Of a DNA stretch of 64,000 nucleotides, positions 55,744 through 64,000 are shown in pieces (positions within the stretch are counted from its first letter, which is position 1; the number at the start of each line of letters is the position of its first letter). The stretch comes from Gnetum montanum (Eukaryota; Streptophyta; Gnetopsida; Gnetales; Gnetaceae). Below the pieces are notes generated by a model. It made no database searches, was not told the DNA's origin, and worked only from the letters and a program-made list of their open reading frames with translations. The stretch spans positions 107,777-171,776 of the forward strand of contig MNCI01036318.1 in the NCBI GenBank assembly GCA_015680685.1. The letters are read 5' to 3'. The position numbers were made by a program, and so were the translations under genes.

Positions 55744-56980
55744 GCTTCTTTTAATATCGATGATCAAACCAGCAAGGATAGCGATGAAACATTAGCGTAT
55801 AATTCTAATTTTTTAATGCAGGCTCCGGAAAATCACAGCCTAGCAAATGCCTTAGACTGACGTTAATATTCTTAATGTAAATGTAAATGATTATTGATGT
55901 TTTTTATCAAATGATGCCATTATCGGAGACGATTCTTTTTCTTGCAATGAAACGGATTCACGTTTCATTCAATCTTTGTAATGCTACAGCTTACACTGAA
56001 TTCTCAAAGTAGGAACGGATCGACTAAACATGTGTTAGGAATTTGAATTTCTGATTCGAAGCCTAACCTGTAATCTGGAGATGAACATGCATCATTTGCA
56101 TCCAATACTGTATTTGAACAAAAAGGAAAGAGACAGCTACTTTAAAATGGTTGTTCTTTCCATGAGCTGGTGCCTACTTTAACGGCAGCAGAAATTTCAT
56201 CTGCGCGGGAACATTGCGATCCAAATTTATATGTGCGCGCGGGAATATTGCGATCTAAATTTTATGTTCGCGGGAACTCATGTGGTACTGCTTTTCTTTC
56301 CTTTGCCTGTAAGATAGCAAGGTATGATGGATTCTTTCTTTTTGCATGTAAGATAGCAAGATATGATAGAGTTTTTTTTTTGTTCTAACGGATAAGAAAG
56401 AAGTTATGGAAGAAATTCCATAAGCAGGTTTATCGGTTAAAGTACAAATTCGACGTGTTGACATGTTTTTGATAGTGAGTAATTAGGTTAATTTACCTAA
56501 AAGGATTATCACGGAGACGATCATCAAAGCTTATTCCGTAAGGCGGGATCTTGTGAGAGTCCCTTAGGTTAATTTACAAAAAATTTTGGCTAATTGTAAT
56601 GGGAATATAGGTTCTTCATGAGCTCAAATAGAATATTAGAATCCAATTTGGTGTTAGCTTAGGAGTGAAACTTTAGATTTAAAAGCTAAGTCATGGGTTA
56701 GGGCAATACTTAATTATAAAATTTTAATTGGACTAGCATTATTTCAAGTTCCAACACTTGTTCTAACTATTTATGCAGTCATCTATTTCTTTTTCTTTTC
56801 TTTTCATTTTTTATTTTTCTTTCCTCATCCATGATTCCATTCCCTTTTGTTTCCATTGTTTTTCTACTTGTTAGTGGATGGAATCTAGGTTGGAAAAAAA
56901 GTGGCATGTGTTTGAGATTTTGTTAATATTATTATACATGAAGTTGAAATGATTTCTAAGTTTATATTGCATATGAACTA
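55744..56980 (+). other. 3' flank of the glycosylase gene
   Basis: No gene is recognisable. The 3' UTR and poly(A) site must lie in the first few hundred bases but no single AATAAA stands out. Near 56205-56275 a ~35-bp GC-rich unit (CGCGGGAA.ATTGCGATC) occurs twice, and near 56307-56370 GTAAGATAGCAAG occurs twice. Confidence 0.5.
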
Positions 56981-57050
56981 TTAGCTTAGTGGTACAAGTC
57001 TTGGCTTGGTAACTCCAAGACACCGGTTCAATTCTACTAAGTAGCATTGA
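56981..57050 (+). repeat. tRNA-derived SINE-like head 1
   Basis: TTAGCTTAGTGGTACAAG (56981-56998) fits a Pol III A box and GGTTCAATTC (57024-57033) a B box, about 30 bp apart. The cloverleaf is not complete, so it is a SINE head rather than a tRNA gene. Confidence 0.55.
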
Positions 57051-57051
57051 G

Positions 57052-57279
57052 TTATAAACTTCTATAAATCTTGGAGTGTACCTATGTTTCAATTATTTTG
57101 AGTTTGAGTTTATAAACTTCTATAAATCTTGGAGTGTACCTATGTTTCAATTATTTTGAGTTTGAGTTTATAAACTTCTATAAATCTTGGAGTGTACCTA
57201 TGTTTCAATTATTTTGAGTTTGAGTTTATAAACTTCTATAAATCTTGGAGTGTACCTATGTTTCAATTATTTTGAGTTT
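57052..57279 (+). repeat. 58-bp tandem repeat, about four copies
   Basis: TTATAAACTTCTATAAATC starts at 57052, 57110, 57168 and 57226. The units are almost identical and follow the SINE-like head directly. Confidence 0.95.
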
Positions 57280-57410
57280 CAACACCCCAACATTATATAA
57301 GTGAAACATAATACACCCTAACATATATTAGAACTTTATATAACTCCTCATTGGAATTGAACCCATGAATAAAATGAAGTTTTATGCAAGCTTATTTTAA
57401 ACAATGAGAT

Positions 57411-57525
57411 ATTAGCTTAGTGGTAACACATTATAAATTTCTAATTTGACGATATGCTTTGGGGTAAATATGACAATATGTCTTGGGGTAAATATTAAAA
57501 GAGAAAGGTTCGAGGTTTCAGTACC
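57411..57525 (+). repeat. tRNA-derived SINE-like head 2
   Basis: TTAGCTTAGTGGTAACAC (57412-57429) repeats the A box of head 1, and GGTTCGAGGTTTC (57507-57519) is a B box. The gap is enlarged by a ~30-bp duplication around TTGGGGTAAATAT. Confidence 0.5.
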
Positions 57526-58596
57526 CCTAATTTAGCCTTGTCTTATGCACTTACAAAAATGCAAGATTACACTGATTAGAATATTTTATGTGGCAGTTCT
57601 TCTTAAATCTATGTCAACCATGTTTCTTTTGCTTTTTCAAGCACATCTAGCATGGAGGGAATATTTTCAATGATTCAAGTGATTTTACTCTAGATAGTGC
57701 CACACATGTTAGATTCTTGTATTCTAGAACTATTGTAATAGTTCTCATGTTCTCACATCTTCTGTTGTGGCTAGCAAAGTTAATCTTTGGGATTTGTGTA
57801 TTATCATGTCAATTTGAGTTGAGTGGTAGTTATCTGAATGTATCGCATTCAATTGGCGATATTGGTATCTAATATTTTGTAAATAGTTAGATATAAATTA
57901 TATGATTTGTGAATCTATTATAAAATAAGAATTACTTTTTTTCTTGAAACATTGAAATTAAGTTACCTATTTTGGAAAAATGGAGAGTTTGGGATGTATC
58001 CTTTGAATTTTGGAAACTAAATAAAGACAAATAGTGGTAGCTTCAATGATTGATTATTATTGTTGGACATAATTCTGATTACTTTTTTTCCCATGTCATT
58101 AACCAATCATACCAACATAATCTTTACTCTCTATGTGATGTAAATTTTAGTTTGTAGCTTTTCATCTTTTACGTCTAGTGTTTTTTTTTTTGGAAGAGGT
58201 AAATGTTGCAGGAATTTTTGCCATTGGTTTTTTCAATGACTACAACATTTTTCTATTATGTAAATCATCATCATCATCCTAGCCTTGTCCCACCAAAATT
58301 GGGTTAGGTACATGAGTTCTTTTTTGTCATTTGCCTCTACGAAGAGCAAGGTATTTGTTTATTTGTAGTTTCTTCAAATCATCATCAATTATTTTTTCCC
58401 ATGTGTTATTTGGTCTTACTTGATGAGTTGTCATTTGATTGCATATCCCATTGACACATGGTTTGCTACATTAATGCAATGTCTACTTTCGCCTAGAAAT
58501 ACACATGCTTCCATTTTGTATTGACAATCTTTTATCAATATAGTAGTCAAACCCTTGTAGTTTTATTTCATAGTCTTAGAGAATATAGTCAGTGAC
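57526..58596. other. Unassigned AT-rich DNA
   Basis: No ORF, repeat end or RNA gene that I can support. CATCATCATCATCC is a trivial simple repeat near 58266. Confidence 0.4.
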
Positions 58597-59252
58597 TGCC
58601 CACAGTGTGGATCCAAGTCAATTGCATGACATCTTATTTGAGTGGCAATGTACCTGGACACATTCTATAAATGACAATAAGATTGAGATTGATTCTTATT
58701 CATTGCAGCACTTTGACTTAGATTAAATTTACTGTTAATGCAATTTATATTCCATGTACTTAGTTAATATTTATGTTTCCATGCATATTAATGAATTGGC
58801 ATAATGAGCACGACCAATTTTGAGCATAAACACGTATTCAGTTGGTAATCCTAGCAACATTATTGCTTAGTTCACCCAGTAGTGTAGCACTTGGTAATCC
58901 CAGTAGTGGGTACATGGGTTCAGGACATATATAACAAGCTGGGGATAGACACTCATTGCCAGTAGGCTAGTTTAAACTTTATCTTTCTATTGTTAATTAG
59001 ATTAAATAATTAATTTCTCTATTATTGTTAAGATTAGCATAAGGCCATGATGACATCAACCATCATATGCCTCACTTTGGACTAAACCATACATGACAAA
59101 GCTACCACTAGTGCAAGTGAGAAGACAGCAAACTGTTATCAACACTTAACAATCTAGATGCTAAACTAGTCCCATCCATGAAATTTGATTGGGTAGCACA
59201 TGAACACTCATAATACACATGGTTGGATGTAGGGGGTACTCGCTTCTCATCA
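58597..59252 (+). repeat. 5' LTR of element B (start uncertain)
   Basis: It matches the LTR family from CCCACAGTGTGGAT through the 'attgcagcacttt' and 'ggactaaaccatac' blocks to CTTCTCATCA. The U3 with TATA and palindromes is not recognisable, so the left end is set where similarity fades. Confidence 0.55.
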
Positions 59253-59278
59253 TTAGCATTGTTGCCGAGGATGATGCT
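59253..59278 (+). other. Primer binding site of element B
   Basis: TTAGCATTGTTGCCGAGGA, the same as in element A. Confidence 0.5.
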
Positions 59279-59378
59279 AGTTATCTAGATTAGTTATATT
59301 ATACAAGATTGTTGTAAAGGTATTGATGATTTATCTTTTAGAAAATTTTAAAATTTAAAGTCACACATGATAAAACCA

Positions 59379-62188
59379 TGTCTTCTTCACATAGGATCCA
59401 AAACACATCATATGATAAAAACACTCATAAGATAAATGATAAGTTCTATACTGAAGAGAATTGAAGTGAACAACCTTAAGCAAGAGTTTCATATGCTCAT
59501 TTCCACCCTTGCTACATGCAAGGACTACATTCAACTGGTGCAGACAATCCTAGATGGAGTAAGTCATAGAACATAGAGGGCCTCAAGGCTTAGGACCTCC
59601 TCTAGATCTAGAAAAGATAGATCAAGGGACCATGGTGGAAGATATAGGAACCATGGCGATTCTCCCAGTTCACCATCTTCCTCTTCCTCTTCCTCTTCAA
59701 CGTCTAGTTTTGACAAATATGAACATAGGTATAGAGATAGAGCTTTACTAAAGGATCAAGATGCAAATAGAAATCAAATCCAAGGGCAAGATCAAGACAT
59801 CAAAGTGAGCATAGACAAGATTATTACCATAAGACAAATAGAAGTAGAGACTATCACCATGACATTTTTTATACTGATGAACCCTTATTGGGTACTAGAG
59901 ACTTGACACAAATTAGGGAGGTAGTTCAAATACCCCAAAGGCATCAAAGGGATAGCTACATTAAACATCTTGATATGGACAACATTCCTAAATTTAGGGG
60001 AGGCTATAATTCTAATCCACAACATCATATATAAACCTTCCATGATGCCTGTGCTTTTCAAAATATAGAATGTAAGTGGCAAAAGCTAAAGCTCTTTCCT
60101 AGGATACTAATTGATAAGGCTAAAAGTTGGTATAGATCATTGAAACCAAATTCAATCCATTGGTGGTCCACAATGCTGAAACATTTTAACAAAAAATACC
60201 AAAACTATGTGAGAGTGTCCAACCTATGAAAACAAATCTAAGGATGAAAGCAAGAAAAACATGAATCATTGAATGTAGCCTTGGATAGATACTATTCTCT
60301 ATTACATAGAAGTCCATGCCATGATTTTTTTCAAAAAGAGCAACTTTTCCATATCATGGATGGGCTTCATAATAAAACAAGGGAGACCCTTGGGATTTAT
60401 GCCCAAGGTCAATTATATAAATTGAAATAGATACAAAGGCTAATTGAGCGGATGGCAAAAGAAGAAGGAGAGCTATGTAAACAAGCAAATGTAGACGAAT
60501 ATAACTGGGATCCAACTCGTCAAAAGAAGAGGGTCCATATCTATGACGAGGAAAAGAGGTAGCTCTTGATGAGGTGATTTCACAACAAACCTTGCCAATA
60601 CAAAAGTCTCTCGATGAGCTTGAAGCAAGGCTAGATAAGATGTGGAAGTTGATGAATGACAAAGTTACAACTTATGTAAAAATCGTAGAGGAGAGGATAA
60701 CACAAAAAGAATCAAGTGATCAAAACAAGAAGAGGAAAAAGAACCAAGAAATTGCTAGGAACACTTATCAGCAATAAGGAAAAATGGTTGTAGAAGAAGA
60801 AGAGATAGACTCAACCATGGAAGAGGATGATGGATGTGACATTTGCATCTATGACCATCCAAAGGACTATTTCCCGGTCATGTTACATCTACATGAGTAT
60901 TGGGCTTTTGCTTTAAATCCCAAGTTCATATAAAAAGCAAATGCCTAGAAAATTCCTCTTTCACAAGGTAATTATAGATTGTCTTACAACCAACCATACT
61001 ATCCTATTGGGACTTCTTATTAGCCTCAAAACTACTATCAACCACAATGCCAAAACCCACAGTCATGGGGGAGGCCATCATCAAACTAGCACTATCCTTT
61101 CTTCTAGCAAGACCCATATGGATATTATGTTCAACAACCTATTTCCCCAATTGGTTCTACTTCCTCTACTTCAAATCACTACTACCGCTCTCCCGAATAT
61201 CATCAACTTGCAACATCTTCTATTGGATCACCACCTTACACCTCTCATCCTCCATCATATCCTTAATATTCTCATACTTCCCTCCACCATCAGTCATCAC
61301 CAACAACATAGGAAGGTTTGACACATCAACATCAATGAAAGAATGCCACTTGTGCTATGAACATACACGAAAATGATAATGCTATTAGATCTCAACCACA
61401 ACCTTAGAAATGTACTTTCTTTAAGATAATTCCCACATGAGAGCACAAAACTTGTAGACCTATTGGCATATTAAAACCAACATAAGGCCAGTCTAGTGCA
61501 ACATCCTTCCTCTTCTAAACAATGTCTCTTGATCATACGCAAAAGTTAACAACCATCATCACTCCAACACAAGACACAATAGATAAACCTATCACTGTGG
61601 AGAGATAACAACCTCCATGCATCACTAATAATGATAAAGGGTGTAGTTGTGGGCTAGAAGTTCAAAATATTAACATAACCCCTATACCAATCCATAATAA
61701 AATTTAGAAACAAGCATGCGAGCAAAAACCAATCCACATAGTAGCCACTAAACCAAAAGATATCCAATGGTGTGGAAATGAGAATATAAAACTATTTCAA
61801 AGATGCATGAAACCAATTGCTTCACTTATTAGTTTTAGACTTAAGAAACTAGACCAAACAAAGGACTTTGACATAGTTATCTTACACTGATTATACACTG
61901 AAAGAGGATGTTAAACATAGAGGCCTTAGAATTAAAATAGAAAATCAAGAAGAATAAGCAAACACATCTAGACCCCCCAAAACAAAAATACCTTCAAGTC
62001 CAATTGAAGATACGTCTCCAAATGATCCAAACAAGATTATCACCAATGTTCGATATGCTACCACACAAATAATTACATTAGTAATGATGATAGATGAAAA
62101 ATCGGTGGTGTATAACCAAGGGATTGTTCAGTCCATATCTCAAACGTGCAGCCATAAGTTTAGTAATGGGGGAGATGCTCCATCCTAG
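59379..62188 (+). pseudogene. Gag pseudogene of element B
   Basis: Starts MSSSHRIQNTSYDKNTH. The gag domain lies at 60080-60420 (KAKSWYRSLKPNSIHWWSTM, HIMDGLHNKTRETLGIYAQG). A coil follows at 60574-60777, then CDICIYDHPKDYFPV at 60835 with a later HLHEYW, and a Ser/Tyr/His-rich tail. It is interrupted by stops and at least one frameshift (after 60777). It is better preserved in its first part than element A and helps to read it. Confidence 0.7.
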
Positions 62189-63518
62189 TTCAAGAACTAA
62201 TAAGTGCTTTTCACTTTTTTGTTTTACAATTTTTTATCATTCTTCCATTTCTATCATCATTTTCTAATTCTTAATATGTTTTCCATTTCTTGTTATTTTT
62301 CTTTTCTTTATAATTTTCTCTTTTTTTGAGTCATTTTCTTCATTTTTTATGAATGTCTTCTATGTTTTTGTTAATAATATTGCTAGTCATGATACATAAG
62401 TCAATGTTATGTGTTGGGCTTTTATGCTATACTATCAAGATGATTGGGTAAGTAATTGTGTGAAGTAGTGAGACCACCTCATCCATCCCTCTAGTTCTCT
62501 AAATAAAAGGGTCTTTTGTCATGAAAGTAATTTTGTTATTCTTCCATGAAACTAAAATTCATCAATGATCATTGTACCTTGAAGAAAGAGAAAAAGACCA
62601 AGTGGGAATGACAAAGTGTGTGACCTCAAGGGTACTTGTTGGATTATTTTCTTAACTTCCTTTGTGTGGTTTGTGACTTCTCTAGGAATGTATCATCACT
62701 CCTCCATCGATTAATAAATAGAAAGCTATGTCTTTGCATGGTGTGGTTCCCATTTCAATTTTTTTTAAAAAAAAGTAAAAACAAAATAATAATAATGGAA
62801 ACTCAAACCACACCCCTTAGACACAATAACGAACTACAAGCACTAGTTATGGGGCTGCAAAGACATGTTATCCATGCCTAAAGGTACCCCTCTAACTAAG
62901 GTCCTTCCTTCCTTCTTCTCTTTTCTTCTCTTTTTGCAGTGATGATCATTCTTTGTGGTTGTTATGGACTCATGATGGTTGGCAGAAAGGAACACATCAA
63001 TGGGAGGTCACTGTTAGTGGTATGAACTTGGTTTGAAACTTGGATGGATAGGTATGAAGATAATTTTAATCACATTTGACACAAGAACCTATTGTAGACA
63101 TGGAAAACCACCTTGCATCCCCATCTCTGCAATCCCTTCTTATCCCATTATTCATCTCATGGTTGCATGCGATTATGAGCCCAATGGTTTTGTTTAGTAT
63201 GGTACAACATCCCAACCAAGGGAGTTGTGTGTTGTTTGGAATAAAGGCATGGTCTACATTTAACTTTTAGGATGCCCACAAACATCTATAAAAGTGGTTA
63301 TGTTAGGGCATTATGGCAAGATCCTACTTTGGGGAGGACCCACTCACATAACTTTTGTTAATCATGGCTTTGAACTAAGCTTCACATCTTCCAAAACATC
63401 AGTGATGGTTTTTTTGAATTTATGCATGATTTTGGGACTACTTTTCACCATTTTCAATTAATTTCTCCTACTTTTCTATTTCCATATTCTTCAAATTCAA
63501 AATTTCTTGAACATCTTG
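62189..63518 (+). other. Post-gag untranslated stretch of element B
   Basis: T-rich sequence and blocks shared with 22523-23700 in element A. No ORF. Broken off by the LTR at 63519, before the place where element A has its internal promoter-like module. Confidence 0.5.
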
Positions 63519-64000
63519 TGATGAGTGGCAAGGTATCCCTACACTCAACCATACGAAACGAGCGTAGCACGCACGATCTGGTTGAACTCCATAGACTAAA
63601 TTCCTAAACGCCCCATGGAACACTTGGGGTTAATCATTCGTTGTCTTCCCAGACTTACTTGTTGTTGTCACGGTGTATGGTTAAGTAAGTCTGAGGTATA
63701 TGATTTTTTTGGTCTTTTCTAGTTTTATGTCTTCTACGCTAAGAGCAAAGGGTTGAGAGAACTAACTAATTCTAACTAGTGTCCTAAGTTTAAGTTAACT
63801 AGCATCAGCATCCATTCCCACTTACCGTACACACCCTGAACTATGCAACTGTAGCTACCAAACGCTAATCGTTACTGGGATCACCACACGTAACGCACGT
63901 GCTCGAAGTGGTCGTACTGAGGCACCTAACTAGCCTAAGTGTGATGAGCAGCCGATTTCTTGACTAGCCGTACACATCCATAGATGCTCGTAATCAAGTC
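63519..64000 (-). repeat. Minus-oriented LTR, cut by the window end
   Basis: It begins TGATGAGTGGCAAGGTATCC and follows the solo LTR at 4569-5598 closely to the last base, for example GCAGCCGATTTCTTGACTAG near 63948. Possible left target duplication ATCTT (63514-63518). Solo LTR or full element cannot be told here. Confidence 0.8.

Larger units (their letters stand above)
58597..63518 (+). mobile_element. Ty3-family element with LTR and gag (element B), 3' part outside or interrupted
   Basis: A 5' LTR with CTTCTCATCA end (59252), PBS, gag (59379-62188) and the same post-gag untranslated stretch as element A. At 63519 a minus-oriented LTR interrupts it. No pol is visible up to that point, as in element A. 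Confidence 0.65.

Noticed and set aside
56981-57050. tRNA gene
   Set aside because: A and B boxes are present but the sequence between them and the ends does not form acceptor and anticodon stems, so a SINE head is more likely.

Overview
The window is plant nuclear DNA. It holds one intact, intron-rich gene for a DEMETER/ROS1-family 5-methylcytosine DNA glycosylase (31719-55743, + strand). On both sides lie old, nested LTR retrotransposons of the Ty1/Copia and Ty3/Gypsy types. The glycosylase family fused to a C-terminal RRM-like/permuted-CXXC region is confined to land plants and relatives. Long introns, a LINE inside an intron and heavily decayed, layered LTR elements suggest a large genome; a gymnosperm such as a conifer is my inference, not something the sequence proves. 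No rRNA, confident tRNA, CRISPR or prokaryotic feature is visible.

Left flank, 1-28377. A minus-oriented Ty3/Gypsy element runs from its 3' LTR (1-561, cut by the window edge) to a truncated 5' LTR (19085-19360). Reading leftwards from the 5' LTR its order is gag, protease, RT, RNase H, integrase, then an extra coiled-coil ORF. Three later insertions can be read off by target-site duplications. A Copia element sits at 4210-11615. A 1030-bp solo LTR (4569-5598, TSD CCTAG) lies inside the Copia 5' LTR. A 939-bp solo LTR (13079-14017, TSD CCCAA) lies between RNase H and integrase. Next comes a plus-oriented element of the same family (19361-28377). It has gag and the extra 3' coiled-coil ORF but no pol, and a promoter-like module lies just before the extra ORF.

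Gene and its surroundings, 28378-55743. About 3.3 kb of non-TE sequence precedes the gene. I can assemble 18 coding exons. Every junction has GT..AG, every phase matches, and the sum is 5412 nt (1803 residues plus stop). The protein has an N-terminal serine/threonine-rich region with a small tandem peptide repeat, a basic cluster, a split HhH glycosylase domain with the catalytic Lys/Asp pair, a 4Fe-4S cluster motif and the C-terminal domain. Intron 8 is 9.8 kb because a ~5.9-kb sense-oriented LINE with a 17-bp target duplication inserted there. Intron 17 is 5.2 kb and carries older debris and short duplications.

Right flank, 55744-64000. This holds unique sequence, two tRNA-derived SINE-like heads with a 58-bp tandem repeat, a third relative of the Ty3 family (LTR plus gag, from 58597), and a minus-oriented LTR that starts at 63519 and runs off the window.

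The glycosylase removes 5-methylcytosine, while the adjoining elements show decay dominated by C-to-T type nonsense changes, as expected of DNA that was long methylated. The gene and the elements are neighbours; I see no evidence of a dedicated functional link.
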